The position numbers and the translations under genes were made by a program. The notes under the pieces were generated by a model that was not told the origin of the DNA, ran no database searches, and was given only the letters and a program-made list of their open reading frames with translations. From assembly GCF_017745275.1 (NCBI RefSeq), contig NZ_JAGHZS010000003.1, forward strand, positions 738,693 through 802,692: 64,000 nucleotides of DNA. Reading direction: 5' to 3'. Of this stretch, positions 53,197 to 61,886 are shown one piece after another (positions within the stretch are counted from its first letter, which is position 1; each line of letters starts with the position of its first letter). Source of the stretch: Chitinophaga sp. (GTDB lineage: Bacteria > Bacteroidota > Bacteroidia > Chitinophagales > Chitinophagaceae).

Positions 53197-55638
53197 ATGA
53201 GAAAAATAATCTGTAAAATATTTATCAGCTTTTTTATAATGACACTTCAGGGCTATGCTCAAGTAGGAAAAGCCCGTTTGACAGGGAATATAAAAGATAC
53301 TGTTACCGGTGCCAGTATAAAGGCGGTTTCGATTGCTTTACTCAAAGCGGAGGATAACAAAATTTGTGGCAGCAGTATTTCGGACGAAGCAGGCAATTTC
53401 TTTTTCAACCATATCGAACCAGGTAAGTATAAAATTGGCGTCAGTACTGTTGGTTATGGCAATAAACTATTTCCTGTTAATGTTGAGGTGACTGACACCT
53501 TGGTACAATACAGGACGATCTTCCTTAAACGGGAAAGTACTGTTATCAGGGGGATAGAAGTAACTGGCCAGAAGAATCTTATTGAGACCAGGATTGACCG
53601 GTTCATCTACCATGCAGACCAGGATGTTACCAATCAAAGTGGAACCGCCGCTGATGTATTCCGCAAAATACCGATGCTGGTGGTGGATCCTAATGGTAAT
53701 GTGTCTATGTTTGGTTCCTCGTCTATTCGGGTATTAATCAATGGTAAACCCTCTTCTACAGTGGCATTCAGTATCTCAGATGCCATGAAAATAATTCCGG
53801 CCTCGGAGATCAGGTCTGTGGAGATTATCACCAGTCCTTCTGCAAAATATGATGCCGAAGGAACCGCAGGGGTCATTAACATTATCACCAAGAAGAAAAA
53901 CCTGGAAGGTCTTAATGGTACCGCCAATCTTTCGCTGGGTAATCTTAGTAGCTCCGCATCTGGTAGCGTCAACTACCGGAGTGGGAAATTGGGGCTTAAC
54001 GGAGCCCTGAATGCCAGCTTCAATAGAACGATACTCTACGCAACAAGTGAACGGAATAATTATGTCGGGAACCTTATGACATTGCTCCAACGTACGGATA
54101 GCAAAAGCAATACGAGAAACGCCGGCGGACAATTCGGTGCAGAGTATGATCTTGATAGCAGCAGCACAATAAGCACTTCCGTCCGGCTTAATGGTTATCT
54201 GCTGGACTATAATAATAGTCTTCTTACAAAGGAAATCGACAGAAACATGGGAATTATGGGAGATAGCGGAAGGTATACCAACGGCGACTGGAAAAATAAA
54301 GGTGCAGACTGGATCACGGACTATATCAAACATTTCAAAAATCCACAGCAGGAGCTGACCGCCTCTGTGCAATACAGTACGGGGAAAAGAAATACCTCGT
54401 ACTTGCTTAACCAGGCAGCTGTAGAAAAAAACGCAGTTTACCGGGAAGATAATTATAATGATGGCAACAATAAGGAATTGACCTTTCAGACAGACTACAC
54501 ACATCCTTTCCGTAAAGGGCGATCGATGGAGGTTGGCTGGAAGTCGATCTTCAGAAGTATGAGCAGCGATTTCGCTACCCAAATTGTGGACGTTGATAAT
54601 GGTCATTATACATTTGACCCTTCCAGGTCGGGCAACTTCCGTTACAAACAGGACGTGCATGCCATTTACAGCACCTATTCTTTTTCAATCAAAAAAGTAT
54701 ACCTGTTTAAAGTAGGCGCCCGGCTGGAAGAAACGGTGATCTCAGGGGATTTTATGCCGGAAGACACCTCATTTAATAACACCTATTTAAATCTGATTCC
54801 GACGATTAGCATTGCAAGGAAATTGAAGAAACCAGGATCTGTTATCAAAGTGGGCTATAGCCGAAGAATACAACGCCCTGGTCTTACTTACCTGAATCCA
54901 TATGTGAACCAGGCAGACGCCAAAAATATCCGTTATGGTAATCCCGAATTACAGCCGGAGCTTACCGATGCATTTGAACTGGGATATAATACTTTCTTCA
55001 AAAAAATTGTTTTCGGTGTAACAGGATATTTCCGTAGCACGGGGAAGATTATAGAGAGTGTCACCGTTATTAATGATAAAGGGGTGGCATTTACTACTTA
55101 TCAGAATATTTCAAAAAGCAGTACCATTGGCGCCAATTTGTATGCCGTATACTACGTTATGCCCAGGTGGAGTATAACAGGCTCGTTTAATCTCTATCAT
55201 TATGGCATTCAGAGCGCTGCTGTATATAAAAATAACGGTATCGTATATACGGGGTCTGTTGTTTCCAATCTGACATTCGGGAAAGGATTTGCTGCCAGTT
55301 TTGTTGGGCTTTATAATTCATCCAAAGTTACTTTGCAAGGCACTACTTCCGGATGGGGAATGGTATCAATGGGACTAACGAAAGAAGTACTGCATAAAAA
55401 AGGAAAGATTGGTATTACTTCCAACAATCCTTTTTGGGCTGAAGTGAAAATTAATCAACGTTTGCAGGGGCCGGATTTTAATCAATATGTGAAAAGCGGT
55501 CTGGATTTCAGATCAGTTAACTTAACTTTCAGCTACCAATTTGGTAAAATAAAGAAAACTACCAGGCCTAAAAAACAGGTGATTCAAAATAATGACCTGA
55601 AAGAAGAAAGTAATCAGTTGGGCAATGGTATTAAATAA
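53197..55638 (+). CDS. Outer membrane TonB-type receptor/beta-barrel (OMP_b-brl_3)
   Basis: 813 residues. A signal peptide (ends GYAQ, residue 22) is followed by a carboxypeptidase-regulatory-like domain (about 27-110; LTGNIKDTVTGASIKAVSIA). A plug-like domain (about 120-230; VFRKIPMLVVDPNGNVSMFG) and the OMP_b-brl_3 barrel follow, with VGYSRRIQRPGLTYLNPYVN typical of that family. The C-terminus extends about 30 polar residues past the likely barrel end, which is odd. In the cluster it could carry the peptide across the outer membrane, import a cofactor, or be an immunity target. It is 31 nt after the DCC gene and 12 nt before the M23 gene. Confidence 0.9.
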   Translation: MRKIICKIFISFFIMTLQGYAQVGKARLTGNIKDTVTGASIKAVSIALLKAEDNKICGSSISDEAGNFFFNHIEPGKYKIGVSTVGYGNKLFPVNVEVTDTLVQYRTIFLKRESTVIRGIEVTGQKNLIETRIDRFIYHADQDVTNQSGTAADVFRKIPMLVVDPNGNVSMFGSSSIRVLINGKPSSTVAFSISDAMKIIPASEIRSVEIITSPSAKYDAEGTAGVINIITKKKNLEGLNGTANLSLGNLSSSASGSVNYRSGKLGLNGALNASFNRTILYATSERNNYVGNLMTLLQRTDSKSNTRNAGGQFGAEYDLDSSSTISTSVRLNGYLLDYNNSLLTKEIDRNMGIMGDSGRYTNGDWKNKGADWITDYIKHFKNPQQELTASVQYSTGKRNTSYLLNQAAVEKNAVYREDNYNDGNNKELTFQTDYTHPFRKGRSMEVGWKSIFRSMSSDFATQIVDVDNGHYTFDPSRSGNFRYKQDVHAIYSTYSFSIKKVYLFKVGARLEETVISGDFMPEDTSFNNTYLNLIPTISIARKLKKPGSVIKVGYSRRIQRPGLTYLNPYVNQADAKNIRYGNPELQPELTDAFELGYNTFFKKIVFGVTGYFRSTGKIIESVTVINDKGVAFTTYQNISKSSTIGANLYAVYYVMPRWSITGSFNLYHYGIQSAAVYKNNGIVYTGSVVSNLTFGKGFAASFVGLYNSSKVTLQGTTSGWGMVSMGLTKEVLHKKGKIGITSNNPFWAEVKINQRLQGPDFNQYVKSGLDFRSVNLTFSYQFGKIKKTTRPKKQVIQNNDLKEESNQLGNGIK

Positions 55639-55650
55639 GTCTACATAAAT

Positions 55651-56565
55651 ATGAAGCAAGTTGTTATCGTATTCAAAATTATCGGGGCGCTGGGCGTAAT
55701 AGGTTTCTTTGGTGATAAACATTTTTTATATCTTCTTCCCTTTTATCTGATAGGTGTTATTCTCGGGAAGGTGGAGAAATACAGAAGTAAAAAGCCGGAA
55801 TCAGGATTAGCAACCACTGCACCGGATCTTACGCACTACTATTCGAGTGTATATTTAAGTCTGCTCAATCCCTTTAATATCGTTTTGCTGGCCAAACAAT
55901 TGCTGGGCCAGCTATATATTCTGGTATTCTATTCCTATCGGTTACCCTCACCTGCCACTTTTCAAAATAAGGTGCAGTACATCCTGCCTTTCCGGGGAAC
56001 CTGGAAAGTAGGACGTGGAGGTATTACAGCCGATACGTCTCATTCCTGGAATTTGTATACACAACGTTATGCCTATGATTTTTTTATGACTGATACCGAT
56101 GATAAACCCAATAACGGCACCGGAAACCATCTTGATGACTATTACTGCTTTGATCAGGAAGTTATTGCGCCAGCAGATGGCACTGTGGTAGCGGTGAAAA
56201 ATAGTATCCCGGATTATACACATGTGGGTGATCTTTCTGTTGACTGGAAGTCCCGTGATTTCAGGGGGAACTACGTTATCATTCAGCATGCTGCCAACGA
56301 GTACAGTTTTATTGCTCATTTCAAACAAGGCAGTATTGTTGTAAGTACGGGTGATGTGATAAAGCAGGGGCAGTTAATTGGCAGATGTGGTAATAGTGGC
56401 CACTCCACCATGCCGCATATTCATTTTCATCTGCAAAATAGCCGCAAGTTCTGGATTGCATTAGGTTTGCCAATAACATTCAATGATATTGTGATAGCTG
56501 ATACTCCAAACAATACAGGAGCCACTTATATTACCGGCGGCCAATTGGTGCATAACTGCCACTAA
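55651..56565 (+). CDS. Membrane-anchored M23 (LytM-type) peptidase
   Basis: 304 residues. Two N-terminal hydrophobic helices (about 5-38) and another near 72-95 anchor it. A C-terminal M23 domain has zinc-ligand candidates His131 and Asp143 (HSWNLYTQRYAYDFFM), a Gly-rich strand VIKQGQLIGRCGNSGHSTMP and the HxH pair in PHIHFHL (His256/His258). Peptidases of this class cut peptidoglycan crosslinks or Gly-rich peptides, so it could process the secreted peptide or open the cell wall for export. Closely packed within the cluster. Confidence 0.88.
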   Translation: MKQVVIVFKIIGALGVIGFFGDKHFLYLLPFYLIGVILGKVEKYRSKKPESGLATTAPDLTHYYSSVYLSLLNPFNIVLLAKQLLGQLYILVFYSYRLPSPATFQNKVQYILPFRGTWKVGRGGITADTSHSWNLYTQRYAYDFFMTDTDDKPNNGTGNHLDDYYCFDQEVIAPADGTVVAVKNSIPDYTHVGDLSVDWKSRDFRGNYVIIQHAANEYSFIAHFKQGSIVVSTGDVIKQGQLIGRCGNSGHSTMPHIHFHLQNSRKFWIALGLPITFNDIVIADTPNNTGATYITGGQLVHNCH

Positions 56566-56603
56566 CCTATTTCCTGTTATCTATTATTAATAAATATTCA
56601 ATT

Positions 56604-56954
56604 ATGAAAGCTCCCATTTTCTCAAGGCGCTCCGCCTGTATCGTTTTTGTTGCAGTTGGCGCTTTATTGATCGCAGAAAGTTATCAAGTTCTTCCTGTTA
56701 ACCAGGGGAACCATATTATTCTCCCTGGCAAAGGGTGCGGTTTATCCGATAAAGTAGAAGATATGGCATCGACGGTCTCTTTTGCCGTGGTGCCGGAAAT
56801 AGTAGCTGGTCCGCCTCAATCAGAATTGATATTTACCCCCTCTGTTACAGGGCTTGAAATCAGTGTTGTACAGGAATCCCGTACGGTTGAGGGCAACACA
56901 TTTATTGCTGGCAGTATGGTATCAGATGAAAGTAAGCTATATGCATTGGAATAG
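56604..56954 (+). CDS. Small exported protein at the end of the SDP-like cluster, unknown
   Basis: 116 residues. The N-terminus MKAPIFSRRSACIVFVAVGA leads into LLIAESYQVL, a signal sequence or single membrane anchor; no clear cleavage site. The remainder is mixed and beta-like with one Cys beyond the signal (in LPGKGCGLSDK) and no known motif. Position at the 3' end of the unit, 38 nt after the M23 gene, and size make it a second candidate peptide substrate or an immunity protein. A terminator hairpin at 57021 follows. Confidence 0.7.
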   Translation: MKAPIFSRRSACIVFVAVGALLIAESYQVLPVNQGNHIILPGKGCGLSDKVEDMASTVSFAVVPEIVAGPPQSELIFTPSVTGLEISVVQESRTVEGNTFIAGSMVSDESKLYALE

Positions 56955-57020
56955 GGGGTCTGAAGTGCCTATATATAATATAATTATGAAGGTTATTGTT
57001 GATCTGATGCTATGAAACCA

Positions 57021-57064
57021 AAAAGCTTACAGACCCGGGTACTTTGCCGGGTTTGTAAGCTTTT
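57021..57064. terminator. Bidirectional terminator between the SDP-like cluster and mqo
   Basis: AAAAGCTTACAGACCCGG (57021-57038) pairs with 57047-57064 over 18 bp with one G-U pair. The ends are A on one side and T on the other, giving a T-run in both directions. Confidence 0.85.
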
Positions 57065-57098
57065 GTATTGAAAGACTGACCTTTCAACAGTATACAGT

Positions 57099-58613
57099 TT
57101 ACGCCATCTCTACTTCGCGCAGCTCCAATACCTGGGTAGTCCAAACACGCAGTTCGTCTACCATGGCAGGATTGTTCAGCAGAGATTGTCCGTAGGAAGG
57201 AATCATTTTTTTCAGTTTCAGTTGCCATGCTTCGGTTTCTACCTCGTTGCGGAAGCAGCGTTTCAGCAGGTTCAACATGATAGAAACTGCGGTAGATGCG
57301 CCCGGAGAAGCACCCAGCAGGGCTGCAATGGAGCCATCGGCAGCACTTACTACTTCTGTACCGAATTCCAGGATACCACCATGTTCAGGATCTTTTTTAA
57401 TAACCTGTACGCGTTGTCCGGCAATTTCCAGTTCCCAGTCTTCCATCTTCGCTTCAGGGAAATACTCGCGCAAGGCTTCCAGCCTGTCTTCCGGCTTCTG
57501 TCTTACCTGTGCAATCAGGTATTTGGTCAACGGAATATTATCCAGCCCGGCAGATACCATCGGACGAATATTATTCGCTTTGATAGACAGCGGCAGATCC
57601 ATGAAGGAACCGTTTTTCAGGAACTTGGTGGAGAACCCGGCGTAAGGGCCAAACAGCAGGGCTTTCTGGCCATCAATCATGCGGGTATCCAGGTGAGGTA
57701 CCGACATAGGAGGCGCACCTACAGAGGCTTTCCCGTATACTTTTGCACGGTGTTGTGCTATAATTTCAGGATTATTGCAACGCAGCCACTGACCACTTAC
57801 CGGGAAACCGCCAAAACCTTTTCCTTCCGGAATGCCTGACTTCTCCAGTAATGGCAATGAACCGCCACCTGCACCTATAAAGACGAATTTTGTGTTGATG
57901 TTTCGTTTTTCGCGTGTTTCGCGGTTTTTTACCTTGATCGTCCAGCTACCATCTTCTTCTTTCTTGAAATCACGTACATCATGATTGAAGTGGATGGATA
58001 CGCCGTCCAGTTTTTCCAGGTGGTGAAACAATGCGCGGCTCAAAGCGCCGAAGTTCACGTCTGTACCCATTTCCATGTGGGTAGCAGCTACTTTCTGACC
58101 AGCCTCCCGTCCTTTCATCACCAATGGCATCCAGTTCTCCAGTTGCTTCGGATCTTCAGAATATTCCATGGTTTTGAAAAGATGGCACTGCTGCAGGGCT
58201 TTGTATCTTTTTTTGAGGTAATCCACATTTTCTTCTCCCCAAACAAAACTCATATGGGGAACGCTTTGTATAAACTCGTGCGGATTGGAAATGATGTTAT
58301 TTTCTACCAGGTAAGACCAGAATTGGCGAGACACTTCAAATTGCTCTGCAATGTTCACCGCTTTTTTAATATCTACTGATCCATCTTGTTTCTGCGGTGT
58401 GTAGTTCAACTCGCAAAATGCGGAGTGACCGGTACCAGCATTGTTCCATGCATCGGAACTTTCGGCTGCCGCCACATCCAGTCGTTCAAAAATTTCAATG
58501 GTTAATTCCGGTTCCAGCTCTTTGAGGAGCATTCCCAAGGTGGCACTCATAATTCCAGCGCCGATTAAAACCACATCCGGACCTGTTCCAGCTGTACGCT
58601 TGCTTCTAAACAT
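57099..58613 (-). CDS. mqo: Malate:quinone oxidoreductase
   Basis: 504 residues, normal for the family. The FAD Rossmann fold starts [20 protein letters not shown]. The rest matches Mqo, with segments such as [40 protein letters not shown] and a conserved C-terminal segment [20 protein letters not shown]. It oxidises malate to oxaloacetate and passes electrons to the quinone pool at the inner membrane, a membrane-linked alternative to NAD-malate dehydrogenase in the TCA cycle. The -7 element TAACTTTG lies at 58643-58636, about 22 nt from the ATG. Monocistronic. Confidence 0.97.
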   Translation of the reverse strand: MFRSKRTAGTGPDVVLIGAGIMSATLGMLLKELEPELTIEIFERLDVAAAESSDAWNNAGTGHSAFCELNYTPQKQDGSVDIKKAVNIAEQFEVSRQFWSYLVENNIISNPHEFIQSVPHMSFVWGEENVDYLKKRYKALQQCHLFKTMEYSEDPKQLENWMPLVMKGREAGQKVAATHMEMGTDVNFGALSRALFHHLEKLDGVSIHFNHDVRDFKKEEDGSWTIKVKNRETREKRNINTKFVFIGAGGGSLPLLEKSGIPEGKGFGGFPVSGQWLRCNNPEIIAQHRAKVYGKASVGAPPMSVPHLDTRMIDGQKALLFGPYAGFSTKFLKNGSFMDLPLSIKANNIRPMVSAGLDNIPLTKYLIAQVRQKPEDRLEALREYFPEAKMEDWELEIAGQRVQVIKKDPEHGGILEFGTEVVSAADGSIAALLGASPGASTAVSIMLNLLKRCFRNEVETEAWQLKLKKMIPSYGQSLLNNPAMVDELRVWTTQVLELREVEMA

Positions 58614-58635
58614 AACCCCATTTTTATTCGAGGTG

Positions 58636-58643
58636 CAAAGTTA
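58636..58643 (-). promoter_or_regulatory. -7 promoter element of mqo
   Basis: TAACTTTG on the minus strand is an exact TAnnTTTG match 22 nt before the mqo ATG. No good -33 was found at the usual spacing. Confidence 0.5.
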
Positions 58644-58825
58644 CAATCAAAACAATTATGCAGGGTGATTAAATTGGTCGTTTACTACACTTTAACAATA
58701 TTATTACAATTCTTTCTGAATGGATTGAAAGTTGTGAATAGATGAACCGGTACGCAGGATTTTATATTTTAGTTAAACATCCCGCTATTTAATAATGAAC
58801 TACCCGGAAATATTATTTTTATTAT

Positions 58826-59653
58826 ATGATGAACAGACGCACATTTTTAAAAGGAGTATCCGCCGCAGTCATTATTTCCGCGAGCGGCAAAATTGTATCT
58901 GCGGTAAATCCCCGGCACTTCGACAGCAAAACCGTTTTCCGCTTTGCGGTGGGGTCCGACTGGCATTTTGGGGAGCCCAAAACACCTTCCGAACAGTATT
59001 TCCTGGACCTGCAAACGGCCTTTCATCAATACCAACAACAGTATCCCTGCGAATTTTTTGTACTCAACGGCGATATCATTCACAATGATCCCGCCCTGCT
59101 ATTGCCGGCAGCCGCCAAATTAAAGCAGCTACACCCGAAATTGCTGGTCACACATGGTAACCACGACATGGTATCTGCCGAAGCCTGGGAACAGGCCTGG
59201 GGAATACCCCTGAACCACGACATCGTGATCGGCAACCAGGTAATTTTACTTGGCAACACCGCAGATGACAAAGGAAAATACCTTTGTCCCGATGTAGAAT
59301 GGTTTGCCCGTAAACTGGAGCAGTACAAAGCCGCCAATAATATATTCATCTTCTTACATATCACACCCGTAAAATGGACTGATAACGGGCTGGATTGTGC
59401 AGAATTCCAGGCGCTGATCAAAAAGTACCCTAATATCAGGGCTATCTTCAACGGACATGACCACGACCAGGACAGCGTGAAAATGCTGAACGACAGTAAA
59501 ATACCCTTCCTCTTCGACGGCCATATCGGTGGTAGCTGGGGCGTTGGCTACCACGGCTTCCGGGTAGTAGAGCTGAAAGAAGATGGCAGCCTGCTCTCTT
59601 TCATCATGAACCCGCTGACCCGCCAGAACGAGCGCGTATTTCCGAAAGTTTAG
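58826..59653 (+). CDS. Tat-exported metallophosphoesterase
   Basis: 275 residues. The N-terminus MMNRRTFLKGVSAAVIISAS is a twin-arginine signal (start at 58826 or 58829). The calcineurin-like fold shows GSDWHFGEPK (metal ligands Asp and His), VLNGDIIHNDP, THGNHDMVSAEA and, near the end, FNGHDHDQ. It is a two-metal phosphoesterase acting in the periplasm; the substrate is unknown. It is likely monocistronic, with 39 nt to the SUKH-like gene, which may be co-transcribed. Confidence 0.9.
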   Translation: MMNRRTFLKGVSAAVIISASGKIVSAVNPRHFDSKTVFRFAVGSDWHFGEPKTPSEQYFLDLQTAFHQYQQQYPCEFFVLNGDIIHNDPALLLPAAAKLKQLHPKLLVTHGNHDMVSAEAWEQAWGIPLNHDIVIGNQVILLGNTADDKGKYLCPDVEWFARKLEQYKAANNIFIFLHITPVKWTDNGLDCAEFQALIKKYPNIRAIFNGHDHDQDSVKMLNDSKIPFLFDGHIGGSWGVGYHGFRVVELKEDGSLLSFIMNPLTRQNERVFPKV

Positions 59654-59692
59654 GTATTTTGCCCGTACATTCGGGATGCTAAAAGAAAAACT

Positions 59693-60331
59693 ATGCTGGA
59701 GGAACTTGAAAAAGACTACGGATTTACCTATCCAACACTCTATAAACAATTATATAAAGATGGAATGCTCGACTGGGGCGAGTTTGGCGAAGACTGGCTG
59801 GATAAAGTATATCCTGCCATTAAAACTGCTCCTCCATTATTGCTCTATGCCAACGACCTGGAAGTGATGGCGTTGACTACAGTAGATGAAGAAATGGACG
59901 AAGGGTTACTGTTTGCTGATCCGGTTCACCAGTTTGTTCCTTTTGCCATGAGCGGCGCGGGCGACTGGTTCGCCTTCTACTTCAATTTACAGAATGGTGA
60001 AGACGTACCTATTGTACAGGTATTTCATGATGCCAACGAAGCTTGCATACTGGCTAAAAACCTGCAGGATTTCATCTTCCTGCAGATGCTGGAAGCCGTA
60101 ACAGACCTGGATCCCAAGTCTCCATCGCTGATTGTACATGGCAATATGAAAGAGAATTGCAGCAATTTCCTGCGCACTCACAGCCCTTATCTGACACCCC
60201 GTCAGGCTAAAATTATTGAAGCCGTGTATGATTTCGGCCGGCTCACCAATGTGGCCCTGCATGATATTGTGGAGAAGGAAATGAATTTCGAATGGCTGGA
60301 CAGTAGTTTTCCATACCAGGTGAAAGGATAG
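59693..60331 (+). CDS. SMI1/KNR4 (SUKH)-like protein
   Basis: 212 residues. The first ~130 residues have the SUKH look: LEKDYGFTYPTLYKQLYKDG, FGEDWLDKVYPAIK, LLFADPVHQFVPFAMSGAGD and WFAFYFNLQNGEDVPIV. SUKH proteins are often immunity proteins against contact-dependent toxins but also occur alone. The C-terminal ~80 residues are helical. No toxin gene is adjacent, so function is open. Its stop lies inside the arm of a giant inverted repeat. Confidence 0.75.
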   Translation: MLEELEKDYGFTYPTLYKQLYKDGMLDWGEFGEDWLDKVYPAIKTAPPLLLYANDLEVMALTTVDEEMDEGLLFADPVHQFVPFAMSGAGDWFAFYFNLQNGEDVPIVQVFHDANEACILAKNLQDFIFLQMLEAVTDLDPKSPSLIVHGNMKENCSNFLRTHSPYLTPRQAKIIEAVYDFGRLTNVALHDIVEKEMNFEWLDSSFPYQVKG

Positions 60332-60450
60332 GAGAAAGCATAAAGCTAAAAGCAAAAAGCTATTGTAGCGGATCATTATAGCGGATTCAATATACGCGCT
60401 GGTCATTCGCTGCAATAGCTTTTTGCTTTTAGCTTTATGCTTTTTCCTAT
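60328..60450. repeat. Giant inverted repeat between SUKH and SRPBCC genes (43-nt arms)
   Basis: Arms 60328-60370 and 60408-60450 are complementary with two mismatches around a 37-nt loop. Each arm contains the stop codon of the adjacent gene. The first ~35 nt of the arm (AGAAAGCATAAAGC onward) nearly match the arm at 23884, so the elements are related. Probable bidirectional terminator. Confidence 0.85.
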
Positions 60451-60842
60451 TCTTTATAAAAATCAATCAACGCCCCAAAATACTGGTCATTCCAGCCTTC
60501 TGTAATATCTTCATACGCTTCGTCGGGGATATTGGTATGCTTCAATTCCACATCGGTACCTTTGGGAGAAGGATGTAACTTAATAGTTACGATAGAAGCA
60601 TTGGCCATATCTTCCTCGTCATCATCCCCGAAATACCATTGCTGCACAATTTTTTTATCCTGTTCAAATTCCAGGTTTTTCCCCACAATACTGGATTCCC
60701 ATAAAGAGAACTCAGAACCAGGCTCTGTAGACATTTCCGCTACTTCGCCGGTCCACAGTTGAATGGTAGCGGGATTGGTGAGTGCCGCATAAACTTCTTC
60801 CGGCGGTGCAGCCAGTATAAAATGTTTTTTATAATCTTTCAT
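60447..60842 (-). CDS. SRPBCC domain protein (AHSA1/START-like)
   Basis: 131 residues from ATG 60842; an upstream frame start at 60893 would overlap the divergent VOC gene region and precede the typical start KDYKKHFILAAPPEEVYAAL. One SRPBCC lipid/ligand-binding domain (LTNPATIQLWTGEVAEMSTE; IVQQWYFGDDDEEDMANAS). The family binds hydrophobic ligands or modulates chaperones. Divergent from the VOC gene with 45 bp between start codons, suggesting a shared promoter. Function unknown. Confidence 0.87.
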   Translation of the reverse strand: MKDYKKHFILAAPPEEVYAALTNPATIQLWTGEVAEMSTEPGSEFSLWESSIVGKNLEFEQDKKIVQQWYFGDDDEEDMANASIVTIKLHPSPKGTDVELKHTNIPDEAYEDITEGWNDQYFGALIDFYKE

Positions 60843-60887
60843 GGTTTCAAAACTAGAATTAATTATTTTTCTATAAAAATTGAGTGT

Positions 60888-61256
60888 ATGCAATTTACCA
60901 AACTGATCCCAAATATATTTTATTCAGATATGAATGTGGGTTTGCAGCTGTTTGTAGACACACTCGGTTTTGTTATTGCCTACAGAGATGATAATGGAGA
61001 ACAGCCTTTCTGCATCATCAAACGGGACACCCTGGTGATTCATCTCATTGAAAGTCATGAATGGGCTATCAAAGACAGGCCCCAGATCCGGCTGGAAACA
61101 GACGACATTGAAGCTGCATTTGCACTGGTAAAAGAAACCCATCCCGAATTATTACACCCCAATATGCCTGATATACGCCTGCAACCCTGGGGCGCACTCG
61201 AGTTTGCTTTAAAAGACAAGGAAGATGTTTGTGTGATTATACAACAACCAGCGTAA
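60888..61256 (+). CDS. VOC family (glyoxalase/bleomycin-resistance-like) protein
   Basis: 122 residues from ATG 60888. One vicinal oxygen chelate domain with beta-alpha-beta-beta-beta repeats: NIFYSDMNVGLQLFVDTLGF, then RPQIRLETDDIEAAFALVKE and ALEFALKDKEDVCVIIQQ. Metal-ligand positions are not clear by eye, so it may be a binding rather than catalytic member. Divergently transcribed from the SRPBCC gene. Confidence 0.88.
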   Translation: MQFTKLIPNIFYSDMNVGLQLFVDTLGFVIAYRDDNGEQPFCIIKRDTLVIHLIESHEWAIKDRPQIRLETDDIEAAFALVKETHPELLHPNMPDIRLQPWGALEFALKDKEDVCVIIQQPA

Positions 61257-61282
61257 GATTGTTTTAAAGTTATGTATCCTAT

Positions 61283-61747
61283 ATGATGAAAGTATCTCAA
61301 AAGCTGTACAATGAAAAATTGCGAAGTCCGGGCGAACGACTGGCCAGACTAGCCGGGACGCTTGCGTTCATGATACTCGTGTTAGTTATAGCCGGGTTTC
61401 TCGTTCCCCGGAAATTTAATGATGGTGCTGTTACCTGGATTATTTTTGGATTGATAGCCTTGTATTTTTTAGTAGACACCATCTACAAAAAAGTGCTCGT
61501 ATCTATTCATTTCGATTATGAACTGGAAACTGTCATTATTACCAGCAATAACTTATTCTCTAAACCCCAAACAGTACAAATCCCCTTCTGGGAGCTGCGT
61601 TTCAAAACCGGAAAAGAAGGCAAGCGATTTATTCCTTACCTGGATATTTACCAGGGTAAAACAAAGGTGATTCGGCTAAATCGTGATAGTATAGGTGAAC
61701 ATACTTTTGATATGATCAGCGAGGAGCTCACCGGACTGGCGCTTTAA
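61283..61747 (+). CDS. Small membrane protein, unknown
   Basis: 154 residues. Two hydrophobic helices at about 24-42 (LAGTLAFMILVLVIAGFLVP) and 52-69 (WIIFGLIALYFLVDTIYKK) are followed by a cytosolic or periplasmic beta-rich domain of about 80 residues (YELETVIITSNNLFSKPQTV; KVIRLNRDSIGEHTFDMISE). The pattern resembles bacterial PH-domain-like membrane proteins, though I cannot assign a family. It starts 26 nt after the VOC gene and may be co-transcribed. Confidence 0.75.
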   Translation: MMKVSQKLYNEKLRSPGERLARLAGTLAFMILVLVIAGFLVPRKFNDGAVTWIIFGLIALYFLVDTIYKKVLVSIHFDYELETVIITSNNLFSKPQTVQIPFWELRFKTGKEGKRFIPYLDIYQGKTKVIRLNRDSIGEHTFDMISEELTGLAL

Positions 61748-61886
61748 CTGTTCATTTCCGGTCATATTTTGTTCATTTATGAACAAAGCCAGCGCAGGTA
61801 ATAGCTGTAACCCCTTTACAGTAAAGACTTGCAACTATGGCAGTTTTCTTGTGTCTTTAACATGCCCGATTCTAAAACCAATTGTT

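Noticed and set aside
53776..54660. 294-codon minus-strand frame inside the outer-membrane barrel gene at 53197-55638
   Set aside because: Antisense shadow of a well-supported receptor; its residues show no family pattern.
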